DNA of 64,000 bases. Origin: Pyxicephalus adspersus. Its lineage: Eukaryota > Chordata > Amphibia > Anura > Pyxicephalidae. The translations under genes and the position numbers were made by a program. The notes under the pieces were generated by a model. It was not told where the DNA came from. It saw only the letters and a list, made by a program, of their open reading frames with translations, and searched no databases. The first letter of the stretch is position 1. Every line of letters begins with the position of its first letter. Shown piece by piece: positions 48,567 through 60,848 of this stretch. Location: contig NC_092859.1 in the NCBI RefSeq assembly GCF_032062135.1, forward strand, positions 40,423,839 through 40,487,838, given 5' to 3'.

Positions 48567-49027
48567 GCTGTGAAAATATAAAAGCTCAGCAAGACAGGAA
48601 ACATCTGCTATGCGACAGAACTGGGTGAACAAGATCAAGTCTCATACTCCGTTGTTGCCTTATATACTGTACCTATACCCATCATATTAGGAATAAGGGA
48701 CATTTAGGTGTAGCTATAAATGGCCTGACTGAGAATGACAGAAACAAGAATGTAAATGCTGCATGGCAAATTTAGAGTTTAGACACTTTGTTTTTTTTAG
48801 ACTTTCAGACATCAATATTTTCCAAAGTTGTTAATCCAGGATGGCATTGACCGAAATCACTCTACCCCTTTAAAAGCAGGAAACACAAATGATTCAATTT
48901 TTTAATTACAGTCGTCATCTATCACTATCTCAGTTATTGTGTTCCCTCCTCCAGGTGCAAATGTTTACTTGAGTGACTGTTCTGGATCTATGGGAATTAA
49001 TTTATCCTAAACTAAAAAACTGGCTTC

Positions 49028-49030
<3 letters not shown>

Positions 49031-49061
<31 letters not shown>
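49031..49061. repeat. Poly(C) run, 31 bases
   Basis: Uninterrupted C run. Such runs are rare and hard to sequence, so the exact length is doubtful. The other strand is a G31 run able to form quadruplexes. Confidence 0.9.
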
Positions 49062-49066
<5 letters not shown>

Positions 49067-49865
49067 ATAAGCATTCTATAAGATAGGCTTCCGCCTCAGC
49101 GCCGTGCTTAGGTGAGCCAGGACCTCCCCGGAATTCACCCCCTTAGGGCTAGGGGGAGTACATGACTTCTGGTAGGTGCAGGGCCCAACATATAAAACCA
49201 TGAGTTTCAGCCTTTGCAAGGAAGAATGCTTGTTTATGCAGGTCACTAATTCTGGTTCCTGTGTATGGCCAATAGTGAGGAACATTTCTGTCTTATTTAC
49301 ATTTAAAAGGCTGCTTTGCCACTAAATGTAAGCTATCCCTGAAGGATGTGAAAGTTCTTTTGTGAGCTATTTATGAACCTTTAAAAAGAAATGCGATCAG
49401 GTAGGTCCTTTATTATAGGAAGGATATATTAAAGGAACAGGCCATGTCCCTTCTGCAATAAAATAACATTACTTGCCTGATTGCATTTTTTTAAAATACA
49501 CTCACCTGTCCCTGTTCTGTTGTGGCTGCCTCAATCTTATTGCTTCTTCTCTTCATTGTTTCAATCGTCAGCCTTCTTGGATGAAATAACTCCACTGTAG
49601 GTGCTCAGGAATTCATTCAGTCCTAGCTTTTTAAGGTAAATATTCCATATAAGGACCAGTCCTTAGACATCAGGGATATCTGACAGCTGTCTAGTACCTG
49701 TGTGTAATAATACAATTGTGATCATTCCCTACTGTGATATTATATATAATGCTTCAAAATATTTGATCTTATTTCTACTCTGTTGATAGATCCTCAGAGG
49801 GATGCTATTCAATTCCGAAATAGACTTTTATTATTTTTCCTTATTACTAGGATGACAACAAGAGT

Positions 49866-49985
49866 TATTATTATTATTATTATTATTATTAAACAGGATT
49901 TATTTAGTGCCAACATATTATGTACATTAAATAGGGGTTGCAAATGACGGACAGATACAGACAGTAAACAGGGGGGGAGTTTGTG
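49866..49985 (+). repeat. (ATT)n and partial dispersed repeat
   Basis: An ATT run followed by AACAGGATTTATTTAGTGCC, a partial match to the 48.3 kb repeat. Confidence 0.55.
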
Positions 49986-50238
49986 CTGTACCTTGACCTA
50001 CCTTATTTCAAAAGTAATTTGGTTTAAAAATAAACTCCATTCAAAACAAAAAGCCACCATATAGGATTTACATTGGCAGATAAGTTAGTAGAAAATAAAA
50101 TACTAGTTATACTGATAATGTAAAAAAGTTAGTTTCCCTAAAAATGAAACCACTCATATTACATATTCCTTTCCTTTTAATACCTTAACTTTAAAATCAT
50201 GGCCTAAAGTGACCCTATTGGTGAAAAAAACCACCTAC

Positions 50239-50324
50239 CCATCCGATATGCTGAGACTTTGCTGTAGGGTGCAGGACAGCATTTCCACTCTGGCTGCTGT
50301 GATTTTCCCTCCGACCACTAATAC
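50239..50324 (-). other. Exon-like segment, gene unknown
   Basis: The coding strand has a good acceptor (actgtgtctttcag), 86 bases open in two frames, and donor GGATGG/GTAGGT. One frame reads VLVVGGKITAARVEMLSC. I do not recognise it. It is upstream of tcof1 on the same strand, so it could be an alternative 5' exon, a piece of an unrelated gene, or chance. Confidence 0.3.
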
Positions 50325-51595
50325 CTGAAAGACACAGTAATGTTTTAAGGTTCAGCAGCCTGTGGTCATGTATTCCACACAACCAGAAATGTAAAACAGT
50401 CAGCATACCTGACACCAGACTATTAGAATTCAGTTCTATATTAATTACTTGTAAGTTCTAGTTATGTTCATAGTTAAAAACAATGAGCTAATAGTGTATT
50501 TGCCTTTTCTTTTCTTAGCTCCTGTGTGGAAAACCAATGCAGTGTCTGGAGTTATAGGGAACACAGCATCACCTGTTATTCCATGAATGACCTTAATCAT
50601 CCTAAAATAATACCAACATTTCCTCCAAAGATGAGTGTGTAGTGCCAAACTCTCATGTAGCAAATCACGTCTTCCCCATTGATTAAAGTGTGTCAAACAG
50701 AAGAGTCCAGATTCTCCTTTTTATTATCTATTCTGTAGTGTACGAATAAAGGAAAAATCTGTCTGCTATAGCCAGGATAGAAAAAAACAATGCTTTCTTA
50801 AAATAAAAATACATCCTTTACACACTAAACTACAAATGCTGATGGAAGCCCAGGTATACAATTAGCCATGTCTGTATACAATATCCAGAGGTACACTATA
50901 TTGTAAAAATGTATTTCTTAACTTCTTTATAATATAAATATTTGTAGATAAGTATAAAAAAAAAAAAATGAGTAGATAATTGGATAACATATATCTTTTA
51001 GATAGAATATAAGGGAGGGATTGTATGGTTAGGTTTCCCTTTTCTAGAGAATTACTTTTGTTCTCAGCCAACTCCTAAAAATTGAATAATGAAAAGAAAC
51101 AAATCGCATAAGCGGGGTTTTTTGGTGGCTAGATACAACTGTAATTATATCTAGCTCCCAAAAAACCTTGCTTCTGTGTTTTTTTTTTATTATCATATAG
51201 ATAAGATAAATAAATATTACTAAAACAAATAACATACTTAATATTATAGCTGGGTAGAAAAATAACACCTACTTAGAGAAGATTTGATAAATAACATCAA
51301 TAATTAACAAAAAATCATACAAAACAGTAGAACAAAATATTTAGATAAAGCAGCTGTCTAAGGTATATATTAGGTAGATAAGTTAATACAAAACACACAT
51401 AAAAAATAATAAAAATGTATAATAAATAATTTATGATGGACTAAATAGGGTAAACTGGATTTATTGCATGGATAGATTAGAATTCATTAAACAAAAACAC
51501 AAAAAACAATAGGATAAGTGGTTGGCTAAGTTAACTAGATAAAATATAATACATAGATAGATTAAATCAATGAATACAAAAAATAATAGATTCTT

Positions 51596-51746
51596 GGATC
51601 TCAGCCTGGACACTATCTGCATGGAGTTTGTATATTCTCCCTATGTATGCAAGGGTATCATCCCAAAACCTGTATTTAGGTTAATTGGCTTCACCCTAAA
51701 ATTAGCCTTAGACTGGGTTAATGACATTATTATTATTATTATTATT
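51596..51746 (-). repeat. Partial dispersed repeat, inverted, with (ATT)n
   Basis: It contains CTATCTGCATGGAGTTTG and GGTTAATTGGCTTCACCC, the reverse complement of segments in the 48.3 kb copy, ending in an ATT run. Confidence 0.6.
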
Positions 51747-53916
51747 AATATGCTGGAGGAATTAAATTGTGAACTAACCAGTGACGTGACTAAGGACTCT
51801 ATATATATTGATGTTATAAATAATACAGATTAAATACATGAAAGTTAAATATTCTGCTGTGAACTACTCTCTAAAGGGAAGTGGAGACCAGATACTTTTT
51901 GGAACATTTAAACAGGTAAGAAGGTTTTCTAAACTAGCTTATTTAATTTGTTTCTGATATCTTGTAACCTGCTCCGTCTAATCTTTAATCAAGTTTAGAG
52001 TATAGGATGTCATGACCTTTCATATGATTCTTTACCTTCCCTGCCTTTTCCTGATTTCTGATGATTTAGTGATCCTATGCGGACTGTTTTCACTAGCCAG
52101 GCAATCCTAAAGGCTACTCTTGGTTTTACATAGAAAACAAAGCAATCAAGATAAAGGTATATATCAATATCTGCAAAATCATATCAGCAGCACAGTAATA
52201 ATACATACAGTACATTGTTGCACCTGGTAAACATATATGCATCATTTATGGACCCCTCTACAGAAAATCTACAATACATATAGGACATCTAGTGGTCAAA
52301 TATGTGTACTACACTTATAATAGTTTCTATACTGAACATGTCTACTACTGAGGGTTCTATTATAAATGTTTTTACCCAAGTTTTATTCCAAATTACTAAT
52401 TTTTACATTGGATTTATTTGAAAATATTTGAATCATGAGTTATAGTTAATTCACACATTTTCAATTTTTTCCAATGTAAGGAGTATACTTAATAAAACTT
52501 GGATGACTTATGGGTGACAGCATTTATACTAACCCCTACGTATTTACCAGGAGATTCTGCAGCTCTGCATTCACAATGAAACAGTTGCAGTGCCATAAAA
52601 TGTTTGTCAATTAAGACTTCTTGCATACTGCTCGGTGGATCATAATATTTATATAGTTTAAGATCAGTTTATATTCGTTTAAGGTATAGTTTGAGAATCA
52701 TCTAACACCAGCCTAATTTATATTTAAAATCATTGACTCATTTATTTTAATTGTGAATTAGCTATGCTTAGAATATTGATTTAGAGATATATGTCTGGAG
52801 CTATTGTTGTGTACCTAAATATACGTTAGTGTAAAACATTTTTTTGGCTGAAAAAGGTTACTTTAAAAAGAGTTAAACATACAATTGGTTCATAAAGATT
52901 TAAAGGGCCACCAAACATAACTTTCTTTTTAGTTCCTTTAAAATATTCCTACACTAGTTTTTTTAGTAATATAACAGGCTGCCTACAAATACTCAGGAAA
53001 TGTTACTTCCCTCAACTAATAATTTATGAAACTGTACACGTTCATCCAAATATTATTCAAATGCACTGTTATCGTATTCTGACAACACAAACTGCATTGT
53101 GCCTTACAGGTTTGTCAGGATGCAGAATCTGATTAGGCTTGGCAGAGGGGATACTGAAAGGCTACAAAACCTAATCAGGATATGCACTGCATAGGAACTC
53201 TGCTGCCTTCACAGCAGCTCTGTTGGCAATTGAATTGCATTTGTCTGTACTTTTGCAATAGTTTATTGTTCACTGGTATGCTATCCCTGTGCTCTTTGTT
53301 TTTATTGTACACATTTTTCATTGTATTCTTCTTTTGTGATGAAATTTCCTCCTCCTTCATTGTAGGTTTCTGCAACCTTTTTTGCTAGACACACAGTGAG
53401 GTGAAAAGAGAAATATTTTCTTTGACCTTTAAATTCCTCAATATCAACATCTACCACTTTGTTTGTTTAAACCCTTCTGCGCTCAATAAAGTTATTTTTT
53501 GATAAAAAGTATTTGGTAATTTCAGTTTTCTGATGAAGATTGTGCACAATGATTGTCTCTGCTCCAGGGCAGACATAGAGGTCTCAGGGATGGATTAATC
53601 ACTTTTTCAACTACTGGAGTCAGGAAAGGGGATTGCATTGCATAGTTGGAGAACAATAGGCAGGCTCTAAAAGAATCAGAACAACATTGTAAAATTTAAT
53701 AGGCCTTGTAACCTGAGGCTTAAAGTGACACTTCAATATAGCACAGTGACATTACCCACAGAAGCATATCATTCCTTGTCAGATGGAGGAGCAGTTGTCT
53801 CAAGCGCTAGACTACACATATAGACCACTGGAGAAATTTCTCATCAGCTCTTGTCCTGTCAAGGTGCCCCTATAACCGTAGTTCACATGAGAAAAATTGC
53901 ATTCAGTTTTGCACCT

Positions 53917-53919
<3 letters not shown>

Positions 53920-53969
<50 letters not shown>
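53920..53969. repeat. Poly(T) run, about 50 bases
   Basis: Uninterrupted T run, possibly the tail of an old retroposed sequence on the minus strand. Length doubtful. Confidence 0.9.
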
Positions 53970-53971
<2 letters not shown>

Positions 53972-55761
53972 TTCATTCATATTTAGATATTCAGTATTTG
54001 ATCAGAGGCCTCCAAACACTACACACATGTCTAAAATCCTATCCTTTTGTCTTGCAAACCAAACCTAGTGTATGATATTATGAAAAGTTACATAAGCAGT
54101 AGTTACTTTTCATGAAAACTGCCAGCACATCAAAATATATAGGAAGTGGAAATTATTTGGTTTGATTTCACCCTTTGGCCACTAAACCTACCTCTAGATC
54201 CAATGTGATAGGGAGCCTCATAGATGAAACAAAAGGCTTGGGTAATGCAGTGAACTGTCACTTTAAGGCTTGGGCCACAAGGCCTAATAATTGTTAAGTC
54301 TATATAACTTCAGAAACAAATTTTCACATACATTTTAGTTGAGTAAAAATCCACTTACACAAGCATTTAGGATACCATTACCAGAGATCGCCAATGTGTT
54401 TACAATGCATTCAGACTTACCTGAAGACTTGCAAAGAATAGATACAAGTCTGATAACAGCTTCATCAAGACACATTGGCTGTGTTCAGATGAGCGGTAAA
54501 AAAAAAAAACCGCTGAGTTTACTGCTTTTTTAGGCTACTGTCCATAGCTAGTTGCCCAGGAGTAGTATTAGCAAACATTTTTGGTTTGCTAAGAGATTTG
54601 GAAATGCTTGTACAGGCTTTTGCAAGCTTTAATTTTCAATATATTGCAAAGCCTTTAACAAAAAAAAAACAAAAAAAAACAATGTGGGGTTCCTCCTGAT
54701 ATTACAACTAGACTTTTTCATAGTCTTGAGACCTTCCTAAATAGAAAATGGTATGATAAAAGGTCCACTGGAATCTGGCTTGACAAGAAAAAAGGGGGGC
54801 AGAAGCATATAGCCCATTTTCCTTTTTGCAAAAACCAGAACCCCGCCTGTCGTTATGGTGGTAAAAGTCATCGTTAGTTGAAGGGACCTTGTCCCTACAA
54901 TGTAAACCTAGTGTTGTGAGGGTTTGCGGGACGTTAGATATTTGGAATCTGCAAACTAATTTTAAGAAGGGGATCCCCAGATATCTTCTCCCTTACCCTG
55001 AAAAATGAGTACAGGGTTACATAAAATCCTTTACCCATTTCCAGAAAGGGTTAGAGCAGCCCTAGAAATAAAGACACAACACAAAAGTAAACAAAGTTTT
55101 TTTTTTTTTAACTAATAATTACCTAGCAATGTCTAAATAGTGTCTTATAAAGATGGACCAATGGGCAGCTGACTAAAGGGAAGAGCTCCTGTCAATGTGT
55201 TCATCCAATCTCGCAAAGAGACACCCTAGGACCCTTTATGAATGGATGGTCACACATGCTCACCATACATTTCCTACCCAGGAAGTTCTCAGACCTGCAA
55301 AAACCAATTGTACAGCCACTTGGCAACAAATGGCAACAGTTCAAATCTATGAAAATGAGAGGGCTAGCCCCTGCTGCATTGAACATCCAAAAAGCATGTG
55401 GCAATGCTGCCACCTCGTGCTGCCTGCCAAATAAAAGATAGACAGATTCAATCCATTGTTACCTATTTTTGCAAGTAGTGTTGAGCAGAATAACCACTAG
55501 TCTGAACATAGCTTTTATTATTCAGCACATCTGGTCTGGTCAGGGTGGAGTCTGTTTGGGATGTGTTGAGAGAAAAAAAAAAGCTGTGGCTGTAAAGTTT
55601 TTGGACTAAAGTATATATATCCTTTCCAAGTATGCATATACATGGAAAGTGGATAATCTTTGGAGGGATCAGATTAAGTGAGAGCCACAAGCAGGGTCAC
55701 ATTTGTGTATGATTTCTTTGTTGCAGTTTATTGCCTATTCATTTTCAGCAATACCTTAGAA

Positions 55762-56150
55762 CAGGGGTGTCAAACTCAAACACACAGAGGGCGAAAATTA
55801 GATAACTTAGACAAAGTCGTGGGCCAAACTTGAAGTTTATTGAAAAAATTGAGGAAGTTTTTTCTTCTCATTAGAGGTTTTGCTTAACATTCAATCTGGA
55901 ACAAGCCTATAATATAGAAAAAGCACCGTTACTACAATTCCCTGCATCTATAAAACAGTCCAATGCGGAGCCATGCATAGGCAGAGATGCCGCTGGTCTA
56001 TACATGTGAGCGATGCCGGGAATTGTAGTAGCAGCGCTATTTCAATGCAGCGGGGGCCAGCTGCAATTCATATTTAGAATTCCTTTGGGGGACAAGAAGA
56101 ATCCTTTCAGGGGTCAGATTTGGCCCTAGGGCCAGAGTTTGACACCCCTG
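55762..56150. mobile_element. Non-autonomous hAT-type element, family B, second copy
   Basis: The ends CAGGGGTGTCAAACTC and GTTTGACACCCCTG match family B, and internal sequence (a Cys-free, CG-containing middle with AATTGTAGTA) is shared. No clean 8-base duplication remains. Confidence 0.72.
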
Positions 56151-57847
56151 TCCTTGAGCAATTGCAGACAAGACCACAGGTACATGCCTCATTTTATTTC
56201 GACTGAACCATAAGCCTGTACATATTGACTGCTGAGGTATAGATGTCTTTGTTTACATGCACTGTTGTGAAATATATTTGCTACTGCCAATGAGAAAAAA
56301 TCAACAACACAATGCAATGTTAACATGCAATAATGAATCCAAACAGCTTTTTATTTTTAGTCAAAACTACATTCAATATTGGTTATCATTGTCCTTGATT
56401 AAAGCATCCCTAACACTGCACAGCCTAATCATAATATGGAAGGAGAAAAGGGCTCTTTTATTGTAGGAACCTGCCAGATAGATTAGTGTTTTTTTTAATA
56501 AATAGCAGGGTCACTTAAAATTTGAAAACAGTGCCGGACTACTGGGATAATTTCTTGCACTGACAGAAACAGATGCCTATCTAGTATTAATTTGTTGGCT
56601 GCTTATTTATAAGAGGATTAGCAAGATTATGGAAGCATTTCCAAGCAAGACAGCCAACTGGAACACTATGGCAAATATCTACACCAAATTTATCACTGTA
56701 TACACAACTTCCTTTTAAACTGAACTGCCTAGAATGAAAAACATTCTTTACATGTGCAACAATCTTTGGTGGCCTGGGGAACTGCCTCTCTTGGGTAATT
56801 TTGAAATATTAATTGACATGTTTACTAGAAAATTTCAGGGCTAATGTTACGTATTCCTCTACATTAAATGTTTCCTTTTAATTCAAAACCTGTATGGATA
56901 TGACCTATAATGCTTACTAGGCAGAATGCTGTCCATCAAAGCACCCTTAGTATGCTCAAATGTGCATTGTAGGGCGGTTACTGCTTATTCACACCTTTAA
57001 ACCATCTCCTATTAATAGGCGGCCACAGGTCGTTATAACATAACATGTAGTTGTATTGTATTAATAGGGGCGATAGTGAACGGTTAGGTACGCCCTTTGT
57101 CAAACACTGGTTTATTAATAACTAGCATAAGTAAAGGTAAAAAGTAAAAACAACTTTTTTACTTTAAAAGTAAAGTAAAAAAAAATACACACATACACAA
57201 AACATTTATTTTTTAATGCAGTCCAATTGCACCCCCTAATAAAAATAAGGATGTAATTGGTCTTTAGATAAAAGTGCAACATACTATAAAAGAAGATATA
57301 TATTATTTGGTTTACTTACATTCTCACTCAACTCAAATTGTAGGAGAGGGGGTTAGGGAAAAAGAATGTTAGAAACATTCAGTTCAAATACATTAACAGG
57401 TGACCGTTAGGCAGCACTGACAGCTAACACTAGTTAGTAATCTTAGTAACCTTAGCTAACTTATCAGCCATACTAGCAATGGAAGAAGCACCTCTCTTCT
57501 GGAATGAGTTTCCGCAATAAAGCAACAGTCCCCAACTTGGCACATACAGGCTTCTGACTTTAAAATGGGTCAATTCGGCATTGGCTGCTCTCTTCTTCCA
57601 GCTGAGACATTTGAAACTGGGAACCAGACTCATTCCCTCAGTCATCCAGTGTCCAGTGGGGTTACAGCATCAGCTCGTCCTGTTTCTCTCAGCCTCTAAA
57701 CATCCATGGATAATGCCATCTTTCACATTCCTTTTCCCAAGAATTCAAGCATTTATCCCTCTAGAAGTGCCCACCTGAAAGAGCACTAAATGTCACTATA
57801 GGTCTGGCAGGCAAATTAGCCAAACTAGTGATTGGTTCCTACCTTGC

Positions 57848-58262
57848 TAATGTAGCCCCTGTAAGGGAGCAGATGTTGTTTATGTCCTTTAAAGACTTTA
57901 AGGTTAATGCTAATAGCAATGTCATTATAATGAATGAAGACACTGTGCCTAAACCACCGCTAGATGGCAGCATGGAGAGAGAACAAAAGAAAGGAGGAAC
58001 CTGTTGCATGGAGAGAGGGGGCTAGGGGAACGTTTTGTTGGGAGGACAGAGTTTTTTCTGAGGGAGAAAGGATAGAGGGGAGAGACTCTCCAATGGAGAA
58101 CCAGCCCAGCCTGGGCACATTGATTAAGAGAGCAGCAAGAGGGAAGCTATTGATTCAGGTGGCAGAAGCAAGGAGTCTAGTGCAACTGCTGTGAGGCTGA
58201 GAAACTCTTCAAAGTGGAACCGGTGGCTGGGAAGAGCAAATTGAGACAGATTGGCTTTGGGA
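57848..58262 (+). repeat. Direct repeat, upstream copy (LTR-like)
   Basis: It starts TGTAGCCCCTGTAAGGGAGC and shares GTTTTGTTGGGAGGACAGAG and GAGAACCAGCCCAGCCTGGG with a second copy at 59.2 kb. It carries about 130 bases that the second copy lacks. Same orientation and TG start fit long terminal repeats, but neither outer edge is clear. Confidence 0.5.
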
Positions 58263-58314
58263 ACAGGCAAGGGAAGACAACAATTGTTGTGTCGATGAGC
58301 CCTACTCTAGCTCA

Positions 58315-58707
58315 TTGAGGGTGGAGGTACCTGAGTTTGTGCCTCAGGTTACAACTGACATTTCTTCTGAGTTACAGGAGGAGACTGTGATGGGCCTTCT
58401 TGCTACAGTAGAAGGTCCACTGTCACCACCCTCTGAAGTAAGAGTTCAGGTTGCTAACCAAGAACCACTTGGAACTGTAGAACCAAGAGAGAAGCGTCCG
58501 GTGCGAGCCCTGAAAAGAATAATTTATGACCTACCTGGAAGTAGTACAGAAAAAGTTATTGTGACCGCTCACAGAAATGTGAAAGCCATATTGAAGTCTG
58601 TGCCTGAAAAAAAAAGGATGACTTCTCTGGTTCTTGGCCTGATACACATTGGGGGAAGTTTCCTCTGCCTCCTCAATTTACTAAAACATGTTATCAAGTC
58701 AATTTAG
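58315..58707 (+). CDS. Unrecognised ORF between the direct repeats
   Basis: A 130-residue open frame. Acidic Ser/Glu start, then VEPREKRPVRALKRIIYDLP, a basic segment, and a hydrophobic tail. The basic stretch resembles sequence seen near the C-termini of some retroelement proteins, but this is a weak impression. No reverse transcriptase motif is visible. It may be the remnant of a retroelement reading frame. Confidence 0.3.
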   Translation: MRVEVPEFVPQVTTDISSELQEETVMGLLATVEGPLSPPSEVRVQVANQEPLGTVEPREKRPVRALKRIIYDLPGSSTEKVIVTAHRNVKAILKSVPEKKRMTSLVLGLIHIGGSFLCLLNLLKHVIKSI

Positions 58708-58742
58708 TTCCCTGCTATTTGCTATGCTGCTATAGACATTGT

Positions 58743-59199
58743 TACCGTATTTTTTGCCATATAAGACACACTTTTTCTTCCCCAAAACTGGGGGGGAAAA
58801 GTTAGTGCGTCCTATACGACAAATGTGTTAAAAAAAATAATTAAAATATTATACTCACCCGATACCCGATCCTGCGTGTGTCTCTGCAGCAGCATGTCTC
58901 TCTTCTCTCCTCTGCCAGCATCGTGTTTTCTCCTGTCTGTAAAGCAAAGCGAAAGAAGCCGGCACAGCGCCACCTGCTGTTCCCTGTCCTAACTGCCGTA
59001 CAATAGAAAAAAAGCACAGAGTGATCAGAAAGGGAATTTGAATGGCACATGAGTGATCAGAAGGGGAATACCGGTATGAATGGCACTCGAGTGATCAGAA
59101 GGGGAATAATCTTTCAGAATCTTTTTTTCTAGATTTTCCTCCTTTAAAATTGGGTGCGTCTTATATTCCGGAGCGTCTTATATGGCGAAAAATACGGTA
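58743..59199. mobile_element. MITE with ATAAGACGCAC-type ends
   Basis: Left TACCGTATTTTTTGCCATAT and right ATATGGCGAAAAATACGGTA are inverted copies bounded by TA. A related left end is at 13326. No transposase. It is nested between the two direct repeats. Confidence 0.8.
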
Positions 59200-59235
59200 T
59201 TTTATTTTGGGGACCAAAGACTCTCAGTGGGGAGA

Positions 59236-59486
59236 GTGTGTAGCCCCTGTAAGGGAGCAGATGTGTTTATGGAGAGAGGGGGCTGGGGGAATGTTTTGTT
59301 GGGAGGACAGAGCTTTTCTGAGGGAGAAAGGATAGGGGGGAGAAACTCTCTAATAGAGAACCAGCCCAGCCTGGGCACATTGATTAAGCGAGCAGCTAGA
59401 GGGAAGCTATTGATTCAGGTGACAGAAGCAAGGAGTCTAATGCAACTGCTGTGAAGCTGAGAAACTCTTCAGAGTGGGACAGGTGG
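59236..59486 (+). repeat. Direct repeat, downstream copy (LTR-like)
   Basis: Matches the copy at 57.85 kb apart from a deletion of about 130 bases after GGGAGCAGATG, and keeps TGATTCAGGTGACAGAAGCA. Similarity fades after GGACAGGTGGCTG. Confidence 0.5.
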
Positions 59487-59969
59487 CTGTGGACCTTCAA
59501 ATAAGTACTGCCTGTTGTATGAAGAATCTTTTCTCAGCAGTCTTCTACATTCAACAAATCTCTACTGACCTATAGGAACTGGAGTGTCAGATATAACCTA
59601 TTCCTGCCTTGGAACTCAATCCTTGTTGACTGTTTGCCTGCTGGTGGCTTTAAATCTTTTTTTTCTCTCCTTACCCTTATTCTTACATTGACATTGTTGG
59701 AACCGAGAGGAATCATTATATGTTCACGTCAGAACTGTCAGAACTGGATTTATACCCCCCCCCCCTCCTTTGCTCTTCCCAAGGAGGAGAACTGTTTGAC
59801 TCATGAGCGCTCCATTCAAGTCCTTTAATATATGTAATTCACCTCTTAAACTCACTTTATTATAATGGTAACAAAAATAAATTTCCTTTTTGTTTGAAGT
59901 CATTATATTGGGGTATTGAGCCAGACCAGAGTAAGTGGCATAGTCAAGAGAACCGGAAATATCCATCAC

Positions 59970-60799
59970 CTTCTAAGGGAGGAAGGGCTACACTAAGGCC
60001 GGGGTCCTCCCCTGCAACAGGAGGTACCCAACCATCACTCCCTAGGAAGAACAGATTCTATAACAATCCAGCATGTTCTAAAATTAATCCTAACTCCCTA
60101 AAGGGACCTCCATAATAGAAGGGCACTACACTATCTATATTGGAGAATATGGGGGGGAGAAACAAATGCTTGTGGACCTATATCAGCCTCAAGAGAGTCA
60201 CTCAGCTTCTGAATTTGGAAAGGTTCTTCCATACATGGGACTGTATATAATTGTTGGTATTACTTTAATTATCATGCTATGACCACCAATAAATCAAACA
60301 TTTACATCCTGGTAAAATAACCTTTTTCCTAGTTATTAGGCTGCGGCTGATGCCTTGAAGGTGAAAATCTCACCACCTAGGTTCCCTGAAAGTGCACTTT
60401 AGATCCCATTTAGACTTTGTACTCCAGAAATAAAGTATTCTGCTTTTATTTTCGGTTTCTTAATCTTCTTTGCCATCCATGTATTACTGTGCACAAATTT
60501 GTCCAACAGATTTACTGTCCAGTAATAAACATTCATCATTACCAAGTCTTCGTCATTTTTTCTAGTTATTTACTTAGACCGAAGCTCAGTCTGGCCAAAT
60601 CCTGCATTTATAAACAGCTTATGAGTTGCTGCACTTACTCAATGTCCTGTAGTTATCTATTTATATACAGCAATGACTGTGCAGAACTCTAGCAAACAGT
60701 GAGTTATAGAAATCTGAACCACATAGCAAATACTCTTGGCAGCACATTCTTGCACTAGTCCAACCTTTTTTTTTTCTAATGCTTGATATTACTAAATTA

Positions 60800-60848
<49 letters not shown>

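Larger units (their letters stand above)
48570..57840. other. Upstream flank, no gene recognised
   Basis: AT-rich, with repeats listed separately. In mammals ARSI lies upstream of TCOF1; nothing like a sulfatase is visible. A polyadenylation-type TCAATAAAGTTATTTTTTG is at 53484-53502 on the plus strand without a recognisable coding region before it. Confidence 0.5.

Noticed and set aside
50862..51268. Minus-strand hydrophobic frames
   Set aside because: Produced by AT-rich sequence (Ile, Phe, Tyr, Leu); no other support.
53175..53500. Possible 3' end of a plus-strand gene ending in AATAAA
   Set aside because: No upstream exon or coding similarity could be found.
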